Source of the DNA: Myxococcales bacterium
GTDB lineage: Bacteria; Myxococcota_A; UBA9042; GCA-2863065
Reading direction: 5' to 3'
Length of the DNA stretch: 64,000 bases
Assembly (NCBI GenBank): GCA_018780435.1
Contig: JADMJS010000157.1
Location: 1 to 64,000 of the forward strand
The translations under genes were made by a program, and so were the position numbers. The notes under the pieces are model-generated. The model did no database searches. It saw only the letters and a list, made by a program, of their open reading frames with translations, and had not been told where the DNA came from. Of this stretch, positions 35,801-43,724 are shown in pieces; the first letter of the stretch is position 1; the number at the start of each line of letters is the position of its first letter.

Positions 35801-36024
35801 AGTTCACGTGGATCGTGACCGGCTCGCAGACCACGATCTTCGCCTCGGCGCTCACCGAAGGGCTCATCGTCTTCGCGGGGCTCTCGGACGGTCGGGTGAA
35901 GGCCGTGACCGCGACGGGGACCACGGCGAACCTCACCTTCTCGGGCAGCGCGACGGGCGCCTACGCAGCGGTGCTCGACCCGGCGACCGGGCGCGTGTCA
36001 CGGTGTGTCGCGCTCGCGCCCTGA
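32818..36024 (+). CDS. Exported split-dockerin-like protein with IPT/TIG repeats
   Basis: 1,068 residues. A signal peptide ends at about residue 25 (GVVRA before VPITTAP). The following N-terminal region mirrors the giant protein: ADLDRSSAVSTADLQCLL (about 34-51; the Ca2+ loop looks degenerate), an 80-residue Cys-containing insert, DLNCDGKLGSTDLSFLAQIL (134-153), TSP3-like DIDGDGLLNFCDPDTDGDG, and a MopE-like CAPTDPAVYPGAPELCDG. From about residue 235 to 710 there are at least five TIG/IPT-type immunoglobulin-like repeats, each opening like SISPDPIVVGKSFFISGDWL with GATVTLGGVPQ inside. The C-terminal third is beta-rich and not recognised. It is probably secreted and displayed by binding the cohesin-like lipoproteins encoded divergently; that partnership is inferred. 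Confidence 0.78.
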   Translation: MHVRASVQVFVTASVALLFAGVVRAVPITTAPSADLDRSSAVSTADLQCLLRVTVHWAENQGSLGSLHGCSVKGATCETTGHCHEGFGGTLFCAPKCLSGTVEFSPSPCPPGDAVPPVNPLGACHGPVRLSGIDLNCDGKLGSTDLSFLAQILLNRPPDIDGDGLLNFCDPDTDGDGALDGVDCAPTDPAVYPGAPELCDGRFNGCPPGGTIDQPPEESDPACAAYYGPRVDGYGPEVMTPGVEVVVIGAFFDVDYTKVFIDGVEQLVAVKDGSTLTFKVDSGTSIGLHTVTVQTLSGVTEFVAVVAGLPSITSIDPVVVTAGEAFTINGSQLIGSEVYVCGMAARVVSQTVTSLLVVADPFTPLGPCTIEVSTPSGTDTITTVVEPGAPYLLYADPSPVLVGELIEIVGAGLLGATVTIDGEPAVVTTTEDGRLVVVVPAGLASGAVPIVVTTELGTDTIVVFVTEVPLDPPEVTSISPDPIVVGKSFFISGDWLEGATVTLGGVPQTILSATNTGLEVLVEPGTPQGTLALSVSTVLGTVVIPVSVIGAPSVGSVAPSPVTQGQAATIIGTYLTGFDSVTIGGVPQIVFTLMTPTKLIFIVNPTTPIGVQELKIVNKSEITVFMVEVLPASPTPPEIFDVSPTAAKPGETITITGKGLAGATWTIGGVVHTPNSALNDLTVELVLRDDVAPDTQLLTVDKGAYGNASVEVFVILGKPKVERVRVTPADGVGRVALALLPGAVVGGTLIDVGIDGQFKSVQADSLGSLGMLLTDMAVGQEITLAQTLPGNTSDPITIVVPSVEVGDPLPPTLELARIEKNGTAVSVRGPAPAFGSGSATVIAIGSGQMASASAATLYADASAAAELTVEVGQPVGLFVEVAGRTSLLAIATPTSLDLPGIATAVGIGLNCLFALDGSYPDGSALEAAAEAYSGGGSSVSVTAGTVATSPSGTIVATATINGLAAQSSWVGLIDAVPWQVSPPNSLAALPQDVDEFTWIVTGSQTTIFASALTEGLIVFAGLSDGRVKAVTATGTTANLTFSGSATGAYAAVLDPATGRVSRCVALAP

Positions 36025-36032
36025 TCGAGCGG

Positions 36033-36848
36033 CTACGGCATCGCGAGGAAGAGCCCGAGCAATTGAAAGGAGCGCGCGTCTGCGCGGGCATCGTAGGCAG
36101 CACCGCGCGACTTGTCGTTCCCGGCCGCCTTCTCGCTGAAGCTGTGGACGGCGCCGCCGAACTTGACGAGCTGCCAGTCGACGCCGTGTGTCGCCATCTC
36201 CTTCTCGAAGGCCGCGACCTCGGCCGCCGGCACGAAGGGGTCGTCCGCGCCATGTAGCGCGAGGACACGCGCCGTGATTCGGGCACCATCGGCCGGTGCG
36301 GGGCTGTCGAGGCCCCCATGGAAGCTCACGACACCTTTGATGGCCGCGCCGGCGCGCGCGAGCTCGATGACGCCGGTCCCGCCGAAGCAATAGCCGACAG
36401 CGAACATGCGGCTGGCGTCGACGCGCGTGTGTTTGGCCAGCTCACCGAGGCCGAGGAGCAGGCGTGCCCGGAAGAGGGCGCGATCGCCCTTGAACTTGCC
36501 GGCGAGCTGTCCGGCCTGCTCCATGCCGTTTGGCCGCACGCCCTTGCCGTAGACATCCGCGCCGAAGACGACGTAGCCGAGCGCCGCGATGCGGGCAGCT
36601 TGGGCGCGGGTCTCGTCACTGACGCCCATCCAATTGTGTACGACGAGGACGCCCGGGAGGCGGGCGGCGGTCGCACCCACCGGCGTCGCCACAAAGCCCT
36701 GGAAGGTGTCCTTGCCGTCGGTGTAGTCGACGGTCTCGAAGTCGACCCGCGGTCCGTCTTCGGTGGGGGTGGTCGCTGCGGCGGTGCCGACAACGAGGAA
36801 GGAGCAGAGGGCTACGGCCCAAGAGACGTGTTGACGTGTCACGGTCAT
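36033..36848 (-). CDS. Dienelactone hydrolase family protein, exported
   Basis: 271 residues with an N-terminal signal (SWAVALCSFLVVGTAAA), so probably periplasmic. It has the alpha/beta-hydrolase fold of the dienelactone hydrolase family: the oxyanion region GVLVVHNWMGVSDETRAQA, GADVYGKG, nucleophile Cys154 in VGYCFGGTGV, Asp202/203 in LHGADDPFVPA and His235 in GGAVHSF, giving the Cys-Asp-His triad. The start ATG at 36848 has AAGGA 6 bases upstream. The family hydrolyses carboxylic esters and lactones; the substrate is not known here. It converges on the TIG-repeat gene with an 8-base gap. Confidence 0.9.
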   Translation of the reverse strand: MTVTRQHVSWAVALCSFLVVGTAAATTPTEDGPRVDFETVDYTDGKDTFQGFVATPVGATAARLPGVLVVHNWMGVSDETRAQAARIAALGYVVFGADVYGKGVRPNGMEQAGQLAGKFKGDRALFRARLLLGLGELAKHTRVDASRMFAVGYCFGGTGVIELARAGAAIKGVVSFHGGLDSPAPADGARITARVLALHGADDPFVPAAEVAAFEKEMATHGVDWQLVKFGGAVHSFSEKAAGNDKSRGAAYDARADARSFQLLGLFLAMP

Positions 36849-36923
36849 GTGAAGTCCTTGATACGAGGAGGGATAGCAGGCGCCACGGCGGTTCCGAGAT
36901 CCGGAGGATGACGCGGAGGTGCG

Positions 36924-38051
36924 TCAGAATCCGAAGACGGCCGTGACGAAGGCGTTGAACGACGCCGGGTGTCCAAAGCTCACGCCGGCCGCGCTGGCGG
37001 CGTCGCTCGATGGCTCGTCCGTCAGCGGGATCTGAAAGCCGAGACCGAGGTCCATCCAGGACGCGGCGAAGCGGAGACCCGTGGTCGCGAAGACCGAGTC
37101 GACGGACTTCGCGTTAACGGTGGGCACGAGCCCCGTGAACTCGCAGGAGATGGCGACGTAGGGGATCGCGGTGATGGCCAGCGACGCCCCCCAGTGCAGG
37201 AACTGGATGGTGTCGTGGATGGGGGAGCCCTTGACGGCCACCATGATGTCGTACGCGACGCTCCCTTGGAGCTGCACGTACTTCAGGTCGCCCGCGACGA
37301 CGAGGTACGGGATCATCGTCGTGTATTCGTGGAAGAAACGCGGCGACGCCACGAGGTTCGAGAGCGCGACGGCGTTGGCCCGCGAGGTGGCCGACGGGAT
37401 CCAATATTCGAGGCCGCCCGTGATGGAGAACGCGAGCGTGTTGCCGAACGCACCACCGCCGCGCACGTCGAGCCCGAGGTTGCCGAAGGCGAAGTCGGTG
37501 TCGGCGTCGGAGCTGAAGCCGGCGAGCGGCACCGAGAGCCGGAAGTCGACGTAGTCGAAGTCGAGCTCGAAGTAGGGTTCGAGGGAGAAGGTGACGGCCG
37601 TCTCGCCGCTCTGCATGATCTCGATGAGGTCGGCGACGAGCGCGGTGTCGCCGCCGACGGCTTCGAACGCTTGGTCGATCCCCTCTCGGGCGTCGTCCGA
37701 TATCTCCGGGACCTCCTTCAGCTTGGCGCGAATCTCGTCGGCGGTGAGACTTCGGAGCTCCTCCGCGTCGATGTACTGCGCCGCGGCGAGCACGTCGTCC
37801 GACCCTTCGTAGCTATCGAGGAAGGTCTGGACGGCCTTCTGCTCGGCGGCCCGGACGGGCGCGATCGAGAAGTCGAGCCCGAAGCCGAAGGTACGGCCGG
37901 AGTCCTGCTCGGTCTCTTGATTGACGAAGAGGCGCGACTTCTTGAAGGCCGGGTGCGGCGCGTCGTCCGCAGCGGCGGCGGGCCACGCCATCAGCGCGGA
38001 GGCGATCAGGGTAGTAAGGCGGGGGAAAGCGGCGTTGAATGGGGCTCGCAT
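36924..38051 (-). CDS. Outer-membrane beta-barrel-type exported protein
   Basis: 375 residues from the ATG at 38051; the frame continues open to 39197, but that part is antisense to queE and is rejected. A signal peptide (LTTLIASALMAWPAAAAD) is followed by an alpha-rich region of about 100 residues (AEELRSLTADEIRAKLKEVP). Then come alternating polar/hydrophobic beta strands: SLEPYFELDFDYVDFRLSVP, LAFSITGGLEYWIPS, GDLKYVQLQGSVAYDIMV, WMDLGLGFQIPL, ending in a C-terminal aromatic (FVTAVFGF), as expected for outer-membrane barrels. The family is not recognised. It diverges from queE over 81 bases. Confidence 0.65.
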   Translation of the reverse strand: MRAPFNAAFPRLTTLIASALMAWPAAAADDAPHPAFKKSRLFVNQETEQDSGRTFGFGLDFSIAPVRAAEQKAVQTFLDSYEGSDDVLAAAQYIDAEELRSLTADEIRAKLKEVPEISDDAREGIDQAFEAVGGDTALVADLIEIMQSGETAVTFSLEPYFELDFDYVDFRLSVPLAGFSSDADTDFAFGNLGLDVRGGGAFGNTLAFSITGGLEYWIPSATSRANAVALSNLVASPRFFHEYTTMIPYLVVAGDLKYVQLQGSVAYDIMVAVKGSPIHDTIQFLHWGASLAITAIPYVAISCEFTGLVPTVNAKSVDSVFATTGLRFAASWMDLGLGFQIPLTDEPSSDAASAAGVSFGHPASFNAFVTAVFGF

Positions 38052-38132
38052 GCCCCCATGATGCCGAACTCCGGCGCGCGGCGCCGCTTTTCCATTGCGG
38101 GTGCCCTTCAACTTTGGTTCAAGCTCGCCGTG

Positions 38133-38804
38133 ATGCTCCGGCTCATCGAACTCTTCAACTCCGTTCAGGGCGAAGGCTCTCACGCCGGGCTGCCATGTTC
38201 GTTCGTGCGCCTCGCGACCTGCAACCTGCGTTGCGTCTACTGCGACACGCCTCATTCGTTCGGGGACGGCGAGCCCCATGACGTGAGCACCATCGTCGAG
38301 CGCGTCGCGGCCCTGGGCTCGAAGCACGTCTGCGTCACGGGCGGCGAGCCGATGTTGCAGCGCGAGGGCTGCATTTCGCTCATGACGGCACTGCTCGAAC
38401 GCGGCCACACGGTCCTGCTCGAGACCCACGGCGCGGTGTCGCTCGAAGGCGTCCCCGACGCCGTCGTCCGCATCATGGACGTGAAGACCCCGGACGGCCT
38501 GGGCTTCGACGCCAACTCTACGAAGTTCAAGCGGATTCACTTCGACTACACCAACCTCGAACGGCTGAAGCCACACGACGAAGTGAAGTTCGTCCTCATG
38601 GGCCGGCGAGACTACGAGTGGGCGCGCGCCTTCGTCGCCGAGCACCGGCTCATGGGGCGCGTGCGGCACGTTCTCTTCTCGCCCAGCTTCCACGATCTGC
38701 CCGCCAAGGACCTCGTCGATTGGATCCTCGAGGACCGGCTGCCTGTCCGTTTGAACCTCCAGACCCACAAGTACATCTGGGGTCCCGACGTCCAGGGGGT
38801 GTGA
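38133..38804 (+). CDS. queE: 7-carboxy-7-deazaguanine synthase
   Basis: A radical-SAM enzyme of queuosine/7-deazaguanine synthesis that converts 6-carboxytetrahydropterin to 7-carboxy-7-deazaguanine. The ATG at 38133 gives 223 residues, the usual length, starting MLRLIELFNSVQGEGSHAG. The 4Fe-4S cluster motif is Cys30-x3-Cys34-x2-Cys37 (CNLRCVYCDTPHSF), followed by the SAM-binding VCVTGGEPMLQ, HTVLLETHGA and IMDVKTPDG. Upstream in-frame starts would run antisense through the barrel gene and are rejected. queC, queD and queF are not in the window. The next gene starts 3 bases after its stop. Confidence 0.95.
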   Translation: MLRLIELFNSVQGEGSHAGLPCSFVRLATCNLRCVYCDTPHSFGDGEPHDVSTIVERVAALGSKHVCVTGGEPMLQREGCISLMTALLERGHTVLLETHGAVSLEGVPDAVVRIMDVKTPDGLGFDANSTKFKRIHFDYTNLERLKPHDEVKFVLMGRRDYEWARAFVAEHRLMGRVRHVLFSPSFHDLPAKDLVDWILEDRLPVRLNLQTHKYIWGPDVQGV

Positions 38805-38807
38805 CGG

Positions 38808-39893
38808 GTGAACAGGCGCCTCTGGGTCTTCGCGACGGTCACCGCGGGCGTGCTCTCGGGCTCGGGGTGTCGCTGCTCGGCGCAAGAGTCCGGCCCGGCG
38901 GTGACGACTGCTCAGCACGGCCCCTTGAGGGAAGTCGTGTTCCACGGCATGTGCGACGCGTCGGCGGCAGTGCCCCTCTCGGGGAACGTATTCATGGTGG
39001 CGGACGATGAGGACAACGTCCTCCGGGCCTATGACGCCGAGCGTGGGGGGCCGCCGCTGTGGTCGGTGGACGTCTCGGCGGCGATCGGGATCGCGGCCCA
39101 GCCGACTAGGCCCGGCAAGAAGCCGAAGCGCGCCCCGGAGGCCGATCTCGAAGGGGCCACACGCGTCGGCGACTTGGGCTTCTGGATGAGCTCCCATGGC
39201 CGGAACAGCTCCGGGAAGCTGAAACGTGAACGGCTACGGCTCTTTGCGACGCGCCTGCCGGGAGATAGCGACGCGGCGGCCGGTGACGCGGCGGTCTCCG
39301 TCGTGGGCCGGGCCTACGAGGGGCTCCTCGGCGACCTCATCGCGGAGCCGCGACTCGGTGCCTTCGGCTTGGCCGCCGCCGCCGAGCTGGCGCCGAAAGA
39401 CCCCGGCGGCTTCAACCTCGAGGGCATGACCGCGCGCCCCGATGGAGGGGTGTGGCTCGGGTTTCGGAACCCCATCCCCGGGGGCCTCGCGCTCCTGGTT
39501 CCCCTCCTCAACCCGGAAGCGCTCGTCAATGGCGCCGCGGCGCGTTTCGGCGACCCGGTCCGCCTCGACCTCGGCGGGCTCGGGGTGCGGGCTCTCTCGG
39601 AGCTCGACGGCGAGATCATCATCGCGGCGGGCAGTTACGAGAGTGGTGGCGTGGCGCGTCTCTATCGGTGGCGCGAGGGGCGAGCGCCCGTCGCGGTGAC
39701 GGAGCTCACCTTCCATGACTTCAATCCGGAGGGCGTCTTCTCACCGGTAGGGCGACAGGACTTCCTGCTCATCAGCGACGACGGACGCCGCAAGATCGAT
39801 GGGAGCGAGTGCAAGACGCTCAAAGACTCGTCGAAGAAGCGCTTCCGCGCGGTGTGGGTGCCGGAGGGTACCTTCCCGGGCGCCGCTCCCTGA
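38808..39893 (+). CDS. DUF3616-type lipoprotein
   Basis: 361 residues. The GTG at 38808 is preceded by AGGGGG at 8-base spacing. A signal with lipobox-like LSGSGC puts Cys at 21. The rest resembles the DUF3616 family: FHGMCDASAAVPLSGNVF and VADDEDNVLRAYD near the start, then DLEGATRVGDLGFWMSSHGR, FNLEGMTARPDGGVWLGFRN and FNPEGVFSPVGRQDFLLISDDG, like a beta-propeller with repeated LEG/PEG motifs. Members are exported proteins of unknown function, sometimes likened to phytase-type propellers. It lies directly behind queE, with which it shares transcription but probably not function. Confidence 0.75.
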   Translation: MNRRLWVFATVTAGVLSGSGCRCSAQESGPAVTTAQHGPLREVVFHGMCDASAAVPLSGNVFMVADDEDNVLRAYDAERGGPPLWSVDVSAAIGIAAQPTRPGKKPKRAPEADLEGATRVGDLGFWMSSHGRNSSGKLKRERLRLFATRLPGDSDAAAGDAAVSVVGRAYEGLLGDLIAEPRLGAFGLAAAAELAPKDPGGFNLEGMTARPDGGVWLGFRNPIPGGLALLVPLLNPEALVNGAAARFGDPVRLDLGGLGVRALSELDGEIIIAAGSYESGGVARLYRWREGRAPVAVTELTFHDFNPEGVFSPVGRQDFLLISDDGRRKIDGSECKTLKDSSKKRFRAVWVPEGTFPGAAP

Positions 39894-39945
39894 CCGCCAA
39901 ACCATGTGGTAGGGTTCGCACCCTGCTCTCGGCCCCCGAGTTACG

Positions 39946-40917
39946 ATGCCGCAACGCTCCCATGATCCACGTCCAGACGAGACCCTGTCACCGTACCGGA
40001 CGTACTCGCGTGCCGAGTGGGCGGCGCTACGGGAACACGAGACCCAGCCGCTCACGGCGGACGAGGTCGCTCGGCTCCGGTCGCTGAACGATCCCATCTC
40101 GCTCGAGGAGGTGGGTGAGATCTACCTCCCGCTGTCCCGCCTGCTCTCCTTGCACGTCACGGCGACGCAGTCGCTGTTTGCGGCCACCCAGCGCTTCATG
40201 CGGTCGCCGGATGCCGTGAAGACGCCGTTCATTCTGGGCGTCGCGGGTTCGGTCGCGGTTGGGAAGTCCACGACGGCGCGTGTACTTCAGGCGCTGCTCT
40301 CGCGTTGGCCGGGGTCGCCGCGCGTCTCGCTCATCACGACCGACGGCTTCTTGCTCCCCAACACGGCGCTCGCCGAGCGCGGCCTGATGGCGCGAAAGGG
40401 CTTCCCGGAGAGCTACGACACCCGCGGGCTCCTGCGCTTTCTGAGCGACATCAAAGCGGGCCGTCGTCGGGTCGAAGCGCCCGTGTATTCGCACCTGTCG
40501 TACGACGTCATCCCAGGCGCGAGCGTGGTCCTCGACGAGCCGGACATCGTCATCGTCGAAGGGCTCAACGTCCTGCAGCCGGCGCGTTTGCCACCGGACG
40601 GCGAACACGTCCCCTTCGTGTCGGACTTCTTCGACTTCTCGGTCTACCTCGACGCGGAGGAGTCGCTGCTGCGGACGTGGTACGTCGAGCGCTTCATGCG
40701 CCTCCGAGAAACGGCGTTCCGCGACCCGCGATCCTACTTCGTGAAGTACGCCGCGCTCGGCGAGGCCGAGGCGCTCGACGTCGCCGGCAGCGTCTGGGAC
40801 GCCATCAACCTCGTGAACCTGCGGGAGAACATCCGCCCCACGCGTCAGCGCGCGAAGCTCATCCTGCGCAAAGGCCAGGACCACCTCATCGACGAGGTCT
40901 CGTTGCGCCGGATCTGA
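39946..40917 (+). CDS. coaA: Type I pantothenate kinase
   Basis: First step of coenzyme A synthesis, ATP-dependent phosphorylation of pantothenate. The 323 residues match the E. coli-type kinase: [14 protein letters not shown] at the N-terminus, P-loop [15 protein letters not shown] (about 98-112), [50 protein letters not shown], and the C-terminal [30 protein letters not shown]. Length and motif order are standard. This kinase type is usually feedback-inhibited by CoA (family knowledge). It converges on the DUF2341 gene with a 19-base gap. coaD is at 4377. Confidence 0.96.
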   Translation: MPQRSHDPRPDETLSPYRTYSRAEWAALREHETQPLTADEVARLRSLNDPISLEEVGEIYLPLSRLLSLHVTATQSLFAATQRFMRSPDAVKTPFILGVAGSVAVGKSTTARVLQALLSRWPGSPRVSLITTDGFLLPNTALAERGLMARKGFPESYDTRGLLRFLSDIKAGRRRVEAPVYSHLSYDVIPGASVVLDEPDIVIVEGLNVLQPARLPPDGEHVPFVSDFFDFSVYLDAEESLLRTWYVERFMRLRETAFRDPRSYFVKYAALGEAEALDVAGSVWDAINLVNLRENIRPTRQRAKLILRKGQDHLIDEVSLRRI

Positions 40918-40936
40918 CGCGTCTCCTGGGTGGGCG

Positions 40937-42496
40937 CTACTGCCAGGTGCCCGTGAGGGCCGACGGGGCGTAGCGTCGCACTCGGACCCAATCGTAAGAC
41001 CAGGGGATGCCGCCGAAGGCCGTCGAGCCGACGAAGATCCGGTCGCGTCCAGTCCCCCGGGCTTGAAATGTGGAACAGGTCCCGTCGAGCGTCAGGCAGG
41101 CGCGGACCTGACCGCCGTGCAGTTGGACGGCGACGACGGACGTCGTGCCTCGAATGTTGGTCGACGAGAACGACGTGGTCTGGCCAGTGCCGTAATAGAG
41201 CGAATGGGTCGGGCCCTCGTCGTCGCACACCCAGCCGACGGCGGCGTTGTTCTGGGTGGCAGTGGTCGTGAAGTCCGAGCTGACGGCCGCGACGATCGGA
41301 TCGGCGTCGCTGGTACCGGTGGCCGCGATGGTTATGCGGGTCTCAAGCGTGACGCTCTCCGAAAGCAGCGCGGACGAGGACATCAGGCCACATTCCCGGT
41401 TGTTGGCGTTTTGGGCGCCACTGCGGAGCTCGCCACCGCTCACAGACGGCGTGCACGTGTCGGTGGCGATCTGCCAGCGGACGAGGTCGATGGGCGCGCC
41501 GAAGTCCTCATAGAAGTCGAAGACCTCCGGCGCCGAGTCGACGCCGCTCGCGGCGGCCTTCTGGAAGACGAAGGCGGCGCTCGACGACGCGGCGAGCGTC
41601 GGGAGCTTCACCCAGACGACGTTCGAGGCCGCCTTGCCGCACTCGCCGCTCGGCTGCTCGAAGCAGTAGGGGACCGCCGCGCCGCCGGGTGCGAGCACCT
41701 CGAAGATGGGCCCATAGACGGCGATGAAGTCGGCCACGTCGACCCGAAGCTGATAGTCGGACACGGCGGACCCGTTCGGGTTCTGGACTTGGAAGACCCG
41801 CGACAGCCCCTCGAAGGAGCCACCCACCGCCGTCCACGCGAGGCCGTTGCAGAAGCGGAGCTGCTTCGAGGCCTTGTCGTACTGAATGGCGCCTTCGAGC
41901 GCGGGGCTGCACTCGGCCGTGGTCGCCGCGACGCGAATGGCGCCGCCGACATCGAGCGCGACGACCGGCGCCGGCTGACTGACCCCCACGAAGCCCGCCG
42001 CGTCCTGAACGAGCGCCGAGGCGCCAAGGCCGTCAGGCGTGAGTAGAGCCAAGCTGCCGTGCTCGTCCTGAGTGATACCGAGCTGACTGGCTCCGACGCA
42101 GCCGGTACACGCGAGCGCCCCCGCCTCGTGCGCATACGCCGCCACTTCGGCCCAAGGGACCGCAGAGAGCGGCCGCCGCGGAAGCTCCGGCTCTTGCTCG
42201 ACCGACACGGACACCCACAGCGCGTCATGGTCCCGCCAGAGGGTCGTCGGGAGCGCCGTGAAGGCCCCGAGCTTGAGCGAGAAGAGGCCATCCCCCACGG
42301 GCACGGCCGGATGGATCTCACTCCAGACGAGCGTGCCCGCGCTCTCGGCGGTCCAGAGGCCGACCTTCACGGTATAGAGCCCGTCGGTGACGGGCCCGGC
42401 GGCGTTCCGAAGCTGCCCTTGGACGGGAGTGCCGTCGTAGGCCAGCGCGGCGGGGGAGAGCGCGAGGGCGAGTGCAGTGAGGATGGCGGGTCGCAT
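40937..42496 (-). CDS. Exported DUF2341-containing protein
   Basis: The ATG at 42496 gives 519 residues with a clean signal peptide (AILTALALALSPAALA before YDGTP); the track-like start at 42577 would precede the signal. The N-terminal part (TPVQGQLRNAAGPVTDGLYT, then SEIHPAVPVGDGLFSLKLGA) is a beta-sandwich-like segment often seen in myxobacterial and planctomycete surface proteins. A DUF2341 segment follows at about residues 230-330 (NPNGSAVSDYQLRVDV, VWVKLPTLAASSSAAFVF), and a concanavalin-like lectin/glucanase-type region closes the protein (VRWQIATDTCTP, ETRITIAATGTSDADP). Likely surface-exposed and possibly carbohydrate-binding; no catalytic residues could be assigned. Confidence 0.72.
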   Translation of the reverse strand: MRPAILTALALALSPAALAYDGTPVQGQLRNAAGPVTDGLYTVKVGLWTAESAGTLVWSEIHPAVPVGDGLFSLKLGAFTALPTTLWRDHDALWVSVSVEQEPELPRRPLSAVPWAEVAAYAHEAGALACTGCVGASQLGITQDEHGSLALLTPDGLGASALVQDAAGFVGVSQPAPVVALDVGGAIRVAATTAECSPALEGAIQYDKASKQLRFCNGLAWTAVGGSFEGLSRVFQVQNPNGSAVSDYQLRVDVADFIAVYGPIFEVLAPGGAAVPYCFEQPSGECGKAASNVVWVKLPTLAASSSAAFVFQKAAASGVDSAPEVFDFYEDFGAPIDLVRWQIATDTCTPSVSGGELRSGAQNANNRECGLMSSSALLSESVTLETRITIAATGTSDADPIVAAVSSDFTTTATQNNAAVGWVCDDEGPTHSLYYGTGQTTSFSSTNIRGTTSVVAVQLHGGQVRACLTLDGTCSTFQARGTGRDRIFVGSTAFGGIPWSYDWVRVRRYAPSALTGTWQ

Positions 42497-42566
42497 GGCG
42501 CTACCATTGCGAAGTTTCTTGGGGATGTCGAGGGCGTCGGCATGCCACCCCCTGCCTTCCCCATAT

Positions 42567-42659
42567 CTCGCTGACATTTGTGTTCAGGAGCCCGGCGCCA
42601 GGCACGAACGAGTCGCCGCGACCATCGAGAGACCTCGCTGACCCTTGAATTCAGGAGCC
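42567..42659 (+). repeat. Pair of 26-base direct repeats upstream of the lipoprotein gene
   Basis: CTCGCTGAC-N2-TTG-N2-TTCAGGAGCC occurs at 42567-42592 and 42634-42659, 22 of 26 positions identical and 67 bases apart. A third partial copy (CTCGCTGACCGTTG) is at 43714, after the same gene. The copies lie between divergent promoters, 76-168 bases before the start at 42735; they could be regulatory sites or a decayed duplicated element. Confidence 0.55.
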
Positions 42660-42734
42660 GCGGGCATCGATTCGAACGTTGCCGTGTGGCATAAGGGCCG
42701 TGTCCCCCTGGCAGCACTACAAGGAGTTCCCTAC

Positions 42735-43685
42735 ATGACGCCACGCTGGTCCGCCCCTTCGGCCGTTCTTTTCTCCCTAGCCCTCGCTGCCGCGTCGTCG
42801 GGATGCGGCGGGGACAGCAGCGCCGCGTCGTCTTCGGCTGGGTCCGACGCCAGCATCGGAAGCGACGCAGCCGGTGGGACCCCGGGGGGCCTCGACGCGT
42901 CCAAGGAGGGCGGAGCGGACTCGGACGGCGCTGAGGGCACGGATGGGACCGACGGCAAGGATGGGACCGACGGCACGGATGGGACCGACGGCACGGATGG
43001 GGCCGACGGCACGGATGGGGCCGACGGCAGAGATGGGACCGAGGGTACGGACGCCATCGACGCGTCGAGCGGGACCGACGGCGCCGACGAAGCCGGCACG
43101 TTTCCCAACGGCTCAAGCTGCGCGTTAGACGATGAATGCGCCTCGGGCCACTGCTACAGCTTTCCCCTCCAGGACGGCTCCTGCGGGGAGTGCAAGGAAG
43201 ACGCCGACTGCCCGGGGGGCGGATGCAGCCCTCCGAGCCCGTTCACGAAACGGCCTTCGGCGTGCTCCGATGGGCAACTGGGGAGTGGCTGCGAGACGGC
43301 TGCGGCATGTCAGGACGGGCTCGTGTGCCTCAACGTGTTCACCCTCTTCGGCCTAATTCCGCTCCAGACCTGCGGCAATTGCCAGAGCGACTGGGAATGC
43401 CCGGTCGGTCAGGTGTGCGCCCCAGTGGGGTCGATTTCCGAGGTCACGGGTCAGAGAGAGTGCGTGCCGAAGAAATCGCGCCCTCAGGACGCGATCTGCG
43501 ACGCGGAGGGCGGCGGAGACGCCGCCTGTGTGGGAGTGTGCTCGCTGGTCGTCTACAACGGCTTGGATTTGTTCGGGGCCTGCGGCGAGTGCAAGGCCGA
43601 TGCGGACTGCACAGGCGGACTTACGTGTCTCCCCGGTGAGTTCGATGGCTTAACGGGCGAGCTCGCCGGCTCGCGGTGCCAGTAG
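42735..43685 (+). CDS. Lipoprotein with collagen-like Gly-Thr-Asp tract and Cys-rich C-terminus
   Basis: 316 residues. The ATG at 42735 is preceded by AAGGAG at 8-base spacing. Signal VLFSLALAAASSGC gives the lipidated Cys. After a Ser/Asp/Gly linker, residues of about 65-110 form a GTD/GAD-rich triplet run (DGTDGTDGKDGTDGTDG), which at DNA level is an 18-base tandem repeat. The C-terminal 190 residues hold about 24 cysteines in loosely repeated CALDDECASGHC, CGECKEDADCPGG and CGNCQSDWECPVGQVC motifs, like the Dickkopf-type units of the giant protein at 18143. Probably an extended surface lipoprotein presenting a disulfide-rich head. Function unknown. Confidence 0.75.
   Translation: MTPRWSAPSAVLFSLALAAASSGCGGDSSAASSSAGSDASIGSDAAGGTPGGLDASKEGGADSDGAEGTDGTDGKDGTDGTDGTDGTDGADGTDGADGRDGTEGTDAIDASSGTDGADEAGTFPNGSSCALDDECASGHCYSFPLQDGSCGECKEDADCPGGGCSPPSPFTKRPSACSDGQLGSGCETAAACQDGLVCLNVFTLFGLIPLQTCGNCQSDWECPVGQVCAPVGSISEVTGQRECVPKKSRPQDAICDAEGGGDAACVGVCSLVVYNGLDLFGACGECKADADCTGGLTCLPGEFDGLTGELAGSRCQ
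42941..43048 (+). repeat. Six 18-base tandem repeats coding for the Gly-Thr-Asp tract
   Basis: Unit GGATGGGACCGACGGCAC starts at 42941, 42959, 42977, 42995, 43013 and 43031 with 0-4 changes each. The copies are in frame and nearly identical, so the tract can probably expand or contract without shifting the frame. Confidence 0.85.
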
Positions 43686-43724
43686 TCCCCCGCCCTCGCT
43701 CGCGCTTGCGGTTCTCGCTGACCG

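Noticed and set aside
18143-36024. A cellulosome
   Set aside because: No glycoside hydrolase or carbohydrate-binding module was recognised with the cohesin- and dockerin-like modules, so a cellulose-degrading role is not supported.
36924-39197. N-terminal extension of the barrel protein to 757 residues, and the + strand frame from 36969 extending queE to 611 residues
   Set aside because: Each extension is the antisense of the other gene; signal peptide and family N-termini mark the true starts at 38051 and 38133.
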